10,068 nucleotides of DNA from Verrucomicrobiota bacterium (GTDB lineage Bacteria; Verrucomicrobiota; Verrucomicrobiia; Limisphaerales; UBA9464). Both the position numbers and the translations under genes were made by a program. The notes beneath the pieces are model-generated. The model saw only the letters and a list, made by a program, of their open reading frames with translations. It did not search any database and was not told where the DNA came from. Where the stretch lies: NCBI GenBank assembly GCA_026397675.1, contig JAPLUH010000188.1, forward strand, positions 1 to 10,068, in the 5' to 3' direction. Of this stretch, positions 1 through 7,643 are shown piece by piece; position 1 is the stretch's first letter, and each line of letters opens with the position of its first letter.

Positions 1-1601
1 TGGACCCGAGGGTCGCCACTGGAGCAGTAGCCCTGGTTGGGTTGGTGACTCCGCCATTGGACTCCGGTCTCGGACTCGAGGCGTAGAATCGCGTTGCGCG
101 GGTTCAATCCGCGACGTCCATGCAATTCAATGCCTATCCAACCCCGGTCGGTCGCGCTGATGTTGCGCAGCAAGTGCACTGGGCCATCTCGGTTAATCAC
201 GACCAAGTCTTGCAAGCCGTCGTTGTCGAGATCGCTTGCGGCCAGTCCGCGGCTGGTGGCTTCCAGCAATGGGGTTGTTCCTCCTTCGGGCAAGACTACG
301 GCAAAACGACCGCCTCCCAGGCCTCGGCTCAGAGAATTGGCTTCTGCAAAGGGGTCGCCGGACGACAAGTTGTTTCCAGTTCCCAGTCGGACCCGTCCAT
401 TGGCGACGTAGAGGTCTAATTGGCCGTCATTGTCGAAATCGGTGACACTCACACCGAAACCGGTGTGAGGAAGGCTTCCTGCCATCGGTCCATCGTGAGT
501 GACGGCGTCGACGAACAGACCGGCCTGATTGCGGAAGAATCCGTTGCCCTCTCCGACCAGGTGGGTCACGAAGAGATCAAGCCAACCCCGCTGTTCGAGG
601 TCCACCGCGACGACGCCCATTCCAGCTCGTGGAATGCCCATGGAATTGAGCGCGCAGCCGCGCAGCGGGGCATCCTCCTCAAAGTGCCATTGGCCCCGGT
701 TCAGCCAGAGTTGGTTGGGGGTGGCGTCATTGGCCACGAAGAGGTCGATCCGGCCGTCGTGATCGAAATCGCCCGTGGCGACACCGAGGCCATTGCCGTA
801 GGCGCGATCCAGACCGGCGGCGGTGGTGAGGTCTTCAAACGTGCCGTCCCCTCGGTTGCGGAAGAGGACTGTTGGGGTCGCTGCGTTGTAATTGCGGGGC
901 GAGCAGTAGTCCCGTCGGCCGCCGTCGGAGAAACACTCCATTTCGATATTCGGGGACCAGCGCACGTAGTTGACCACCATGAGGTCGAGGTCGCCGTCTT
1001 GATCGACATCCACGAATGCCGCACTGGTGCTGAAGCGGTTAACGGCCACCCCGGCTCCAGCCGTGACGTCTTCGAAGGTTCCGTTGCCGCGATTCCGGTA
1101 AAGCCGGTTGGAGCCGACTTGGGTGACATAGAGGTCCTCTCGGCCATCGCCATCGTAATCGCCGACCGTGCAACCAATCCCGTAGCCGGAGGGACAGGCT
1201 AGGCCGGCGGCGGTAGTCACATCCTCAAAACGCCACTGGCCGAGGTTGCGGTAAAGCCGGTGAGCCGGGGCGGCGGGTCGATCCGGATCCAGCGATCCTC
1301 CATCGACGCAAAATACATCCAGAAGACCATCGCCGTCGTAGTCGAGGAGTCCGACGCCCCCGCTTTCCATCTCTGGGAGCCAGAACCGGCCGGAGGCTCC
1401 AGAATGGTGAATGAACGAAAGACCGCTGCCGCTGACGATGTTGGTGAACCAAGGGTGGGCCGGGTTTCGGTGGGTGGACGCCAGTTCGCTCGTCGTTGTT
1501 ACTGCTCGATCGGCTGGTTCACGAGAGCAACCGAACAACAGAACGATCACAACAGCGATGCCCCCCCAACGCATTTGACCCAGAAACGGCGCGGCATTCA
1601 T
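1..1601 (-). CDS. CRTAC1-like FG-GAP/VCBS repeat lipoprotein with ASPIC/UnbV domain (partial, C-terminus beyond the window)
   Basis: The minus frame is open from the ATG at 1601 to the window edge, giving 533 codons without a stop. The N-terminus is a lipoprotein signal: R11, a hydrophobic stretch at residues 14-23, and lipobox LFGC with Cys25. The body carries at least six Ca-binding FG-GAP/VCBS-type loops of the form D-x-D-x-D-G, starting at about residues 87 (DYDGDG), 148 (DYDGDG), 198 (DVDQDG), 278 (DFDHDG), 388 (DFDNDG) and 457 (DLDNDG). Each is followed by LDL(F/Y/M)V and then a LYRN/LFRN/FFRN-type strand, as in beta-propellers. Residues from about 470 (HLLRN...GIELHG...GYCSSGDPRVH) match the ASPIC/UnbV domain that ends CRTAC1 proteins. 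Related proteins are about 550-600 aa, so only a short C-terminus should be missing. Start and upstream stop overlap as ATGA with the TPR gene, suggesting translational coupling. An extracytoplasmic, membrane-anchored protein is expected; its ligand or substrate is unknown. Confidence 0.9.
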   Translation of the reverse strand, partial: MNAAPFLGQMRWGGIAVVIVLLFGCSREPADRAVTTTSELASTHRNPAHPWFTNIVSGSGLSFIHHSGASGRFWLPEMESGGVGLLDYDGDGLLDVFCVDGGSLDPDRPAAPAHRLYRNLGQWRFEDVTTAAGLACPSGYGIGCTVGDYDGDGREDLYVTQVGSNRLYRNRGNGTFEDVTAGAGVAVNRFSTSAAFVDVDQDGDLDLMVVNYVRWSPNIEMECFSDGGRRDYCSPRNYNAATPTVLFRNRGDGTFEDLTTAAGLDRAYGNGLGVATGDFDHDGRIDLFVANDATPNQLWLNRGQWHFEEDAPLRGCALNSMGIPRAGMGVVAVDLEQRGWLDLFVTHLVGEGNGFFRNQAGLFVDAVTHDGPMAGSLPHTGFGVSVTDFDNDGQLDLYVANGRVRLGTGNNLSSGDPFAEANSLSRGLGGGRFAVVLPEGGTTPLLEATSRGLAASDLDNDGLQDLVVINRDGPVHLLRNISATDRGWIGIELHGRRGLNPRNAILRLESETGVQWRSHQPNQGYCSSGDPRV

Positions 1602-3037
1602 GGCGCACGTTCTCCGCTTCGGGCCGCCAGCCATCGCAGCACACTCGTCGTGCGCAGCGATCCTTCGGAGTCTCCGGTCGCAACTTGGATTTCAGCCAAC
1701 AGACGCAAGGCGGGAACGAGTGCAGGTTGGATCTCCAGAGCCTTGTTCAACAAGGCCATGGCGGGCGCCCCTTCATGCAAATTGCGCCACCGGATGGTGG
1801 CTGCTTCGAGCAGGATCTCGGCGTTGGCAGGATCGCAGCGTGAGGCCTCTTCGAGAGCCAGGAGCGCTTCGGAATCGTGTTCGGCTGCGAGGTGGGCGTT
1901 GGCCAGCGCGAGATGAGATTGGGAGAGTCGCGGAGCCAGGTGAACCGCTTCACGTGCCTCTGAAAGTGCGGCTTCCTGGTTGCCCAGTTGGGCGTGGGCG
2001 TGAGAGCGGGTGATGCGCAGAGCCACTGCCTTGGGATCTGCAGTCGAGAGCGGGTCCAGCAAGGCGAGGGTTTTCTGAGGTTGGCCGGATCGGTTGAGAG
2101 CCACGCCCAGTTGATTGAGCAGTCCTGGGTGATTGGGATGAAAGGGTCGGATGCGCTCCAGCAATGCCACCGCACCCTCCGGTCGTCCCAACGCCGACAG
2201 GGCCTCGGCTTGCTGGAAGACTCCCGGCAGCAAACGGACTTGCTCAGGTGCGGCCTCCGCCCAGGGGTCGGGCATGGGTTGTCGAGCTTCTCCGGTCCCT
2301 GCGGCGATGGCCAAACGCGCTTCGTTGGTCCGCCCGAGCGAGCGGAGAATTTGGCCGAGCAAGTAGAAGGCGGGTTTGGATCCCGGATCCAGACGGAGTG
2401 CCTGCTCCGCCAGCGGCAGAGCTTGCTTGGCTTCACCACGCCGGAAATGAATTTCCGCCAAACCGAGGGCCCCTCGGGATTCCTTGGGAGCCAGTCGCGT
2501 CAGGGTGGCAAAGGCGTGTTCAGCCGGTTGAAATTCACCGGCTCGAAGGCTGGCTTCTCCGACCCGGTACCAGATGGGAGCAAAGCCCGGAAAGCGTTGG
2601 GCCAATTCTCGAAATTCCCGCAGAGATCCAGGGCCGTCCGAGAGCTCTTGTAAAGCGGCCGCAGCGTACATTGGGGCCAGGGGTTCATCCGGATCCAAAA
2701 CAGCCGTTGCCTGGAAGGCCAATCTGGAGTCGTTCCATAGGCCGTTGGCGGCCAGGGCAATTCCGAGTTGGGCTCGAGCTGTGGCGTCGCGGGGTTGGGC
2801 CTTAGCGGCGGCAACCAAGGTCTGAACGTGGGCACGAACCGCCGGATCTAGGGCGGGGTCTGAGGCAGGATCACCGACGGCCGGTGGATCCGCTCGACGG
2901 CACGCACCCAGCAAAAACAAAACCGACACCACCAGGATCGTAAACCCTGGGCGAAAACCTGGGTTCAGACTTGGGCTGAGGGTGTCGGTGGGAGAACCCG
3001 GAATACGGTCTAAAGGTTGGCCGGAGATTGGATTCAT
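1598..3037 (-). CDS. TPR-repeat lipoprotein
   Basis: 479 aa. A long n-region (about 30 residues) precedes a hydrophobic stretch (residues 32-43) and the lipobox LGAC, with Cys46 as the probable lipidation site. From about residue 70 to the C-terminus the protein is a run of roughly nine or ten TPR-like helical pairs, recognisable from W/Y..G...L..G....A...(F/L)....L.P spacing (for example GEASLRAGEFQPAEHAF and LGQILRSLGRTNEARLA). No catalytic motif is visible, so a scaffold or protein-binding role is inferred. The stop TGA overlaps the ATG of the downstream CRTAC1-like gene (ATGA, 1598-1601). TPR plus CRTAC1 neighbours are a familiar pairing in Planctomycetota/Verrucomicrobiota, which supports a joint envelope function. 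There is no clear Shine-Dalgarno before the ATG. A GC-rich hairpin lies 8-33 bases upstream of it and may influence translation or end the preceding transcript. Confidence 0.88.
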   Translation of the reverse strand: MNPISGQPLDRIPGSPTDTLSPSLNPGFRPGFTILVVSVLFLLGACRRADPPAVGDPASDPALDPAVRAHVQTLVAAAKAQPRDATARAQLGIALAANGLWNDSRLAFQATAVLDPDEPLAPMYAAAALQELSDGPGSLREFRELAQRFPGFAPIWYRVGEASLRAGEFQPAEHAFATLTRLAPKESRGALGLAEIHFRRGEAKQALPLAEQALRLDPGSKPAFYLLGQILRSLGRTNEARLAIAAGTGEARQPMPDPWAEAAPEQVRLLPGVFQQAEALSALGRPEGAVALLERIRPFHPNHPGLLNQLGVALNRSGQPQKTLALLDPLSTADPKAVALRITRSHAHAQLGNQEAALSEAREAVHLAPRLSQSHLALANAHLAAEHDSEALLALEEASRCDPANAEILLEAATIRWRNLHEGAPAMALLNKALEIQPALVPALRLLAEIQVATGDSEGSLRTTSVLRWLAARSGERAP

Positions 3038-3045
3038 TCACCGGT

Positions 3046-3070
3046 GCCGGAGGCGGTGTGCGCCGCCGGC
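3046..3070 (-). other. GC-rich hairpin just upstream of the TPR gene
   Basis: GCCGG (3046-3050) pairs with CCGGC (3066-3070). After one A/G mismatch, GGCG (3052-3055) pairs with CGCC (3061-3064) around a GTGTG loop. It lies 8 bases from the TPR start codon. No T-run follows on either strand, so it is not a textbook intrinsic terminator. It could be part of a 3' end or translation-control structure. The pairing is seen; the function is inferred. Confidence 0.4.
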
Positions 3071-3082
3071 CCGGGGTTGAGG

Positions 3083-3109
3083 TTGCACGAGGGATTGTTC
3101 CCGGTGCAA
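3083..3109 (-). terminator. Hairpin directly after the prepilin stop codon (possible 3' end)
   Basis: TTGCAC (3083-3088) pairs with GTGCAA (3104-3109). After a small internal loop, GGGA (3091-3094) pairs with TCCC (3099-3102) around a TTGT tetraloop. It begins at the base next to the prepilin stop TAA (3110-3112) and is followed by the second hairpin at 3046-3070. There is no U-tract, so it may be a weak or Rho-dependent terminator, or an mRNA 3'-end protecting structure. Confidence 0.35.
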
Positions 3110-3958
3110 TTAGCGGGTCGGATTGATCTCCTTCACGGAGCTGCGTTCCTGGAGCCAGGCCACATCCAAATTGTTGGGAGACGCGATGCCAAGCGAGAGG
3201 GCTTGGCCGAAGCGCAGGATCGGGCGGGTGCGTCCGTCAACCCACTTGCGGATCTCGGAGTGACCATCGATGAAGGAGAGGCCACCGGCGCCATTGTGGT
3301 AACTGGCCGGGAAATCGACGATAGTGAAGGCGGTCCGTTGTTCGGGATCGTACCCGGCCATATTCACGGCAAACCATCCGTCGTTGATGCTGTCTTCGCG
3401 TTCATCGAGGAAGACCCAAGTACCGGACGCTTTCTGGATCTGGGAGAGCTTCTTGAACTGGGTGTAGCCGCCGGTGAAAGGTCCGCCTCGTTCGCCCAAA
3501 TAGCCATTCATGGAGATCGAACGGACCCGTTCATCCCCCGTCTTGCCCTTGGAGCGGCTGCGGTCAGCGGGGCACTTGTAAACCCCCGCCGCTCCGGCGT
3601 ATTTGCCGAGCTGGGAGTTCATGAGCATGACGCGGTTGGTGTTGTCCGCGGTGTAGGCCGTGTTGTTCAGCCAACCCACGCACCAGGTGACGTTGGTTTG
3701 TGCCAAGGTGGTCCCGCCGTCGAGGTTGCCGGGGAGGACATCTCGGTTGTCTCCGCAGTAGAGTTGATAGGCCAAGGCCATTTGCTTGCCGTTGCTCATG
3801 CATTGAATGCCTTGAGCCTTGGATTTTGCTTTGGCCAGTGAGGGTAGAAGCATGCCGGCGAGGATCGCGATGATCGCGATGACAACCAGCAGCTCGATGA
3901 GGGTAAATGCCGAAGAGCGCTTCTGGACAGCGCTTCTGGACGGATTGGTGTGACGCAT
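3110..3958 (-). CDS. Type II secretion/type IV pilus-like prepilin with H-X9-DG motif
   Basis: 282 aa from the ATG at 3958. The leader ends at A17, followed by F18 and FTLIELLVVIAIIAIL. The Glu at position +5 (E22) required for prepilin-peptidase recognition and methylation is present, and the usual -1 Gly is Ala here. The hydrophobic helix is at about residues 19-39, then LPSLAKAKSKAQ and a globular domain. H221-(9 residues)-D231-G232 is the H-X9-DG motif of the prepilin-type processing-associated family abundant in Planctomycetota/Verrucomicrobiota. The start is uncertain. ATG 3958 is the nearest in-frame start but has only a weak AAAG-type site. A TTG at 3983 has GGAG seven bases upstream (3991-3994) but is in another frame, because of a 13-bp tandem duplication (3916-3941) in the leader. 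The same frame stays open upstream to 4171, but that extension has no pilin-like features. The role is a pseudopilin or surface fibre subunit; the specific system is unknown. Confidence 0.88.
   Translation of the reverse strand: MRHTNPSRSAVQKRSSAFTLIELLVVIAIIAILAGMLLPSLAKAKSKAQGIQCMSNGKQMALAYQLYCGDNRDVLPGNLDGGTTLAQTNVTWCVGWLNNTAYTADNTNRVMLMNSQLGKYAGAAGVYKCPADRSRSKGKTGDERVRSISMNGYLGERGGPFTGGYTQFKKLSQIQKASGTWVFLDEREDSINDGWFAVNMAGYDPEQRTAFTIVDFPASYHNGAGGLSFIDGHSEIRKWVDGRTRPILRFGQALSLGIASPNNLDVAWLQERSSVKEINPTR
3916..3941 (-). repeat. Perfect 2 x 13-bp tandem repeat in the prepilin leader
   Basis: AGCGCTTCTGGAC (plus strand) occurs at 3916-3928 and again at 3929-3941 with no mismatch. The unit is not a multiple of three, so copy number sets the frame joining the leader to the FTLIEL helix. 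With two copies the frame is entered from ATG 3958. With one copy it would be entered from TTG 3983, which has the better Shine-Dalgarno. Confidence 0.9.
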
Positions 3959-4274
3959 CTGAAGATTCTTTCGGGGTTCCCAATCTTTCTCTCCGGTTTC
4001 CCCATCGGACGCAAGTCCGAGTTTCTTGGGTTTACCGCTTCTTGTCGGTCGGTTCTCTCGCGGGGTGCCGCAAAGGAGAGTCGGAGGCTTGTAATAGAGT
4101 GCCGGATCCGAGCGCTTTGTCAGATCGATGACCCCGTGAGAACTCTCCAAAACCGCCTCGAAATACCTCAAAGCAGTGAGTGCGATGGTCGGTTGTGAGC
4201 CGGCAATCGCACTCAGCGTGCGGACTGGGGTTGGACTGCTGCAGGGATCATCAATCCCGATCGGCGTGTCTGTC
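3959..4274. other. Intergenic spacer between purF and the prepilin gene
   Basis: This 316-base stretch has no convincing gene. It holds the inverted repeat at 4177-4215, the GGAG site at 3991-3994 that serves the TTG at 3983, and a weak minus-strand promoter-like pair (CTGACA at 4123-4118, TCTATT at 4098-4093, 19-base spacer) that I would not rely on. The prepilin frame stays open through it to 4171, but the encoded residues resemble no leader or domain. Confidence 0.5.
4177..4215. repeat. Inverted repeat/hairpin downstream of purF
   Basis: TGAGTGCGAT (4177-4186) and ATCGCACTCA (4206-4215) are perfect 10-base complements. The 19-base interior pairs further when read as plus-strand RNA (G4188-C4204 through T4194-A4198, including two G-U pairs, loop GTG), and less well as minus-strand RNA. 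It starts 60 bases after the purF stop. No T-run follows on either strand. It could be a terminator-like structure, an operator palindrome or an mRNA element; the sequence does not decide. Confidence 0.6.
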
Positions 4275-5795
4275 TCAGAGCAACCGGGGCTGTCGCAGGG
4301 AGGCCTCCAGCTCGGAGGTGAGGGCGCCAGCTCGGGAACGACGACGTTCGATGATGTGTTTGTCGGTGGCCGGGTCGTAGTCGACAGGGTAGTTGCCGTC
4401 GTAGCAGGCCAAACAGAACGCGTTCTTGGGACGTCCCGTGGCTGCGACCATACCGTCGAGGCTCAGGTAGCCCAGGGAATCGGCATTCAGAAACCGGCGA
4501 ATTTCGTCTTGCGTGTTGGTGGCCGCCATCAGCTTGCTGCGCTCCGGGAAGTCGATGCCGTACACGCAAGGATTGATGTGGGGCGGGCAGCTCACGAGCA
4601 CGTGAACTTCCTTGGCTCCAGCCTCTTTCAGGGAGGTGACCCGGGCCTTGCTGGTGGTGCCCCGGACAATGGAGTCATCCACGATCACCACGCTTTTCCC
4701 GCGCACCAAGTCGGCGATGAGGTTGAGTTTGACCCGGACGTTGAAGTCACGGATGAACTGCGAGGGTTGCAGGAAGCTTCGGCCGACGTAGTGATTCCTC
4801 ACGAAGGCCATCTCGAAGGGGATACCACTTTCCAGCGAGTATCCCAGTGCAGCGCAGTTCCCTGAATCGGGCACCGGCACGATGACATCGGCCTTGATCT
4901 TGTGTTCGCGAGCCAGTTGGCGGCCCATCTCCACACGCACCTTGTAGACGTTGCGGTTGGCGATGTTGGAATCGGGTCGGGCGAAATAGACGTACTCGAA
5001 GACGCAGAAGGCTTCGCGTCGGGGAGTCGGAAAGGCCTGGATGCTGTGAACGCCCTCAGAGTTGATGATGACGATCTCACCCGGTTCGATGTCCCGGACG
5101 TACTTGGCTTGGATCAGGTCAAAAGCGCAGGTCTCTGAAGCCAACACGAAGGCTCCGTTGTCCATACGACCGAGGGCCAGCGGGCGGAATCCGTGGGGGT
5201 CGCGGGCTCCGATCAGTTCGTTTTCAGTGAGAATGACCAGCGAATAAGCACCTTCGATGCGGCGCATGGTCTCGATCAAGGCACTCTCGTGCCCATCGCG
5301 GGCGGGTTGGGCCAAGAGATGCAGGATGATCTCGCTGTCCACCGTGGTTTGGAAAATGGATCCGCTGGCCTCGAGTTCCTCGCGCAGTTGAGCCGCGTTG
5401 GTAAGGTTGCCGTTGTGTCCGATGGCGATGCGTCCCTTGGCGCAGTCCACGGTCAGGGGTTGGGCGTTGACGATGTTCGACGAACCGGTGGTCGAATAGC
5501 GCGTGTGCCCAATGCCGGTATGGCCTACCAGACGATGTAGAATATCGCTGGTGAAGACCTGTGGCACCAGGCCCATGCCTCGGTGGATATTGAAGGTCTT
5601 GCCGTCGGTGGTGACGATGCCCGCGCTCTCCTGCCCGCGGTGCTGAAGGGCGTAGAGGCCATAGTAGGTCAGTTCGGCGGCATTCGGATGCCCATGGATG
5701 CCAAAGACCCCGCAGTAATGCTTCGGATGGTGTTGCACGAGACGCTTGGAGAGTCCGGAAGCCGGCGTCGAAGGCAAAGGGCTTTTTTGCACCAT
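4275..5795 (-). CDS. purF: Amidophosphoribosyltransferase (glutamine PRPP amidotransferase)
   Basis: Catalyses the first committed step of de novo purine synthesis: PRPP + glutamine to 5-phosphoribosylamine + glutamate, in the cytoplasm. 506 aa from ATG 5795. The Ntn glutaminase domain begins at YCGVFGIHGH. Cys28 would become the catalytic N-terminal Cys after removal of a 27-residue propeptide. Further signatures are LQHRGQESAGI, GHTRYSTTG and GHNGNL. The PRPP-binding loop VVIVDDSIVRGTTS is at 369-382. Cys264 (CVFEYVYFARPDS), Cys410 (PCVYGID), Cys461 and Cys464 (CLAC) sit where the Bacillus-type enzyme binds its [4Fe-4S] cluster, so this is the Fe-S, propeptide-bearing class. The start at 5795 is chosen because AGGA lies five bases upstream (5800-5803). 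ATG 5801 in the same frame is the alternative, but has no spaced Shine-Dalgarno. The frame remains open to 6029, but that part overlaps the kinase gene and reads as arginine-rich shadow. It follows the kinase by 29 bases and may be co-transcribed. Confidence 0.97.
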   Translation of the reverse strand: MVQKSPLPSTPASGLSKRLVQHHPKHYCGVFGIHGHPNAAELTYYGLYALQHRGQESAGIVTTDGKTFNIHRGMGLVPQVFTSDILHRLVGHTGIGHTRYSTTGSSNIVNAQPLTVDCAKGRIAIGHNGNLTNAAQLREELEASGSIFQTTVDSEIILHLLAQPARDGHESALIETMRRIEGAYSLVILTENELIGARDPHGFRPLALGRMDNGAFVLASETCAFDLIQAKYVRDIEPGEIVIINSEGVHSIQAFPTPRREAFCVFEYVYFARPDSNIANRNVYKVRVEMGRQLAREHKIKADVIVPVPDSGNCAALGYSLESGIPFEMAFVRNHYVGRSFLQPSQFIRDFNVRVKLNLIADLVRGKSVVIVDDSIVRGTTSKARVTSLKEAGAKEVHVLVSCPPHINPCVYGIDFPERSKLMAATNTQDEIRRFLNADSLGYLSLDGMVAATGRPKNAFCLACYDGNYPVDYDPATDKHIIERRRSRAGALTSELEASLRQPRLL

Positions 5796-5824
5796 CGTCA
5801 TCCTAGGGGCGTGAGGCAACCGGT

Positions 5825-7606
5825 CTAAGGATCCGTGTCTTTCGCGCTGAGGAGTTCGATGGCCAGGCTGTAGCTCTCCCCGAGGGCGTTGGTGACGGCG
5901 AAGAGGGTGCGCGGATGACCGTTGGTGACCCGCAGCGGGCCGTTTGCGGCTAGGGCTTCGAGCTGTTTCAGCGCGGGCGCGGTGTCGAAGCCGCTGCCTT
6001 TTTCGTGGATCCCTTGTATCCAATGACAACCGCTATGGAAGGCGACGGAATCTCGACCCTGGTCCGTTTGCCAATTGACGTGGGCGCTTCTCACCTCGCT
6101 GCCGCCGACCCGCAGGCCGAGGGCGTGGCCCGGAGGAACGTTGGCGGTCCAATCAGCCGTGATGCTGCTTTCTCCAAGAGGACGCTGGCTTGCCAACCGA
6201 ACGGCTGCCACGCCCGGCTCGCGACCCTCGGGCAACGTCCTGCGAAAGGTCAGGCCGCCGGCCAACCAGGATCCGTCGACGTTGGTCTGCCCGAAGAGGG
6301 TCATTGGATGACCCTCTGGGAGCCGGAGGGTGCGCCCCTCAAGCTGGAGCCCGAGTTCCTCGATCAACGCTGGCTTGGACCCCGTGAAATTCTTGGGAAG
6401 GAGGAAAGATATCCCGAGGATTTGGCTGCGCCTCTCGCGATCCAGGAATGTCGAAGGTTGCTTATGGTGCGATTCGAGTTGCCCATCGGAACGCTTCGTC
6501 CAGATCTCCAGTGATTCCCCGGGCCGAAACGGCGTGTGGGATCGGCAATAGGGATCAAGAGAACTGGTAAGGTTGGTGAAATTTTCCAGCACGATTTCCT
6601 TGAAGATCATCTGTCCCGATCCTTCGCCTGGGGTTTGAGCCGGGAGAATTTGGAGTCTGGGCTCTATTCCATTGGAAACCTGTCCCAGCGTGATGGTCCC
6701 CTGAACCGGAGGACCTAGGACGGGATGCTGTACCTCCGGCGGCCAAGTGCCCGGCTCGACTGGGGTCTTGTCGAATTTGTTCGCGAGCCGGTGAACGAGG
6801 CTTTCGAGTCGTCCGCCACCAAGGCTTGCCATTGTGACCGAGATCAGCAGAACCACTGGTAGGGTAAAGTCTCTGATTTGCCGGCCTGTTCGTATTGGGG
6901 AAGGCTTCGGGTTGCTGGCCTGCATCAGCAGGACGAAGGGAAATGCGGCCACTGCAAGGTGTGCGAGCGCCAGGCCCAGTCGAATCGATGGGTCCAGCCC
7001 GAATACCGGGTGGGTAGCCATCCAGGCGACCCCCGCCAGGAGCGGGAAGAACAATGCAGCCTGTCGGTTCAGCGCTCGACGACCACCAGTTTCCAGGGTG
7101 CTCAACCACTGATCGGCCTTGAGTTTGGCCGGAGAATAACGATCGGAACGAAGTCCTAAGAATACGATGAAGAAAACGGCCCAACCTGTATAGTTTCCTT
7201 CACTCCAACCCATCAAGGCCCGCACCGCTTCGTTGAATCCGGCCAATGCGAGAATGCTAGCGACCATCCATTGGTAGGTCAGTGCCCAAGGCACCAGCGA
7301 CCGGTAGAGTGCGGGGGAGTTTACCTGGATGGGCGGCGGTTGGATCGGGGCTGGCGTCGCCGGGGCGGTGAGCGCCTCGACGCGGGTGCGGAACTCGGTG
7401 GCGGTTGGGAAGCGGAGCTCAGGCGTCACGGCCAGTGCACGGAGGACCACCTCGTCGAGTCGGACATCGATCTGGATTTTTCGCGAAGGGGCTTCGAGAG
7501 AGGTTTTCGGGGTCTCCCCAGTGAGCAGTTCGTACAGCACCACTCCCAGCGAGTAGATGTCGGCGCGGTGGTCGACCGGGCCGCGGGCCCGTTGTTCCGG
7601 GGCCAT
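5825..7606 (-). pseudogene. C-terminal fragment of frameshifted membrane Ser/Thr protein kinase
   Basis: 593 codons from an internal ATG. The residues just before it in this frame read GTPQY-MAPEQ, the activation-segment APE motif, so this is the second half of the kinase whose first half ends at 7644. The frame is open back to the TAA at 7675-7673. Residues 1-80 are kinase subdomains VIII-XI (MAPEQ, HRADIYSLGVVLYELLTGETP, and the conserved Arg in PELRFPTA). A proline-rich linker follows, then about five hydrophobic segments (roughly 104-124, 139-153, 183-197, 208-229, 246-262), then about 330 residues of soluble domain that I do not recognise. With five segments and a cytoplasmic kinase, the C-terminal domain should lie outside the membrane and may be the sensor. 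No Shine-Dalgarno or own start is evident, so independent translation is doubtful. Rejoined with the upstream half by a one-base correction, the protein would be 844 aa. Confidence 0.85.
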
Positions 7607-7643
7607 GTATTGCGGCGTGCCGGCAGCCGAGGCCCCGAGGGTG

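Noticed and set aside
420..1202. Plus-strand 260-codon open frame opposite the CRTAC1-like gene
   Set aside because: The minus strand encodes continuous FG-GAP loops and an ASPIC domain here. The plus frame reads as low-information Val/Glu/Ala-rich shadow caused by the high GC content.
1260..2653. Several plus-strand frames of 110-220 codons opposite the TPR gene
   Set aside because: They are mutually overlapping and antisense to a clear TPR lipoprotein; typical GC-rich shadow frames.
3017..3841. Plus-strand 274-codon open frame opposite the prepilin gene
   Set aside because: It is antisense to the prepilin with its FTLIEL helix and H-X9-DG motif, and has no recognisable domain or ribosome site.
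4093..4123. Promoter-like pair CTGACA/TCTATT upstream of the prepilin
   Set aside because: The spacer is 19 bases and the -10 matches only four of six positions; not better than chance.
3959..4171. Upstream extension of the prepilin to 4171
   Set aside because: The 71 added residues place the pilin leader in the middle of the protein and resemble nothing. A class III leader is normally short.
4244..4258. GGGAT-CATCA-ATCCC as a purF terminator
   Set aside because: Only a 5-bp stem with no following T-run on the minus strand; weaker than the neighbouring hairpin at 4177-4215.
5796..6029. Upstream extension of purF to 6029
   Set aside because: It overlaps the kinase C-terminus, reads as Arg/Pro-rich shadow, and purF homologues start close to the catalytic Cys. 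AGGA before ATG 5795 supports the short form.
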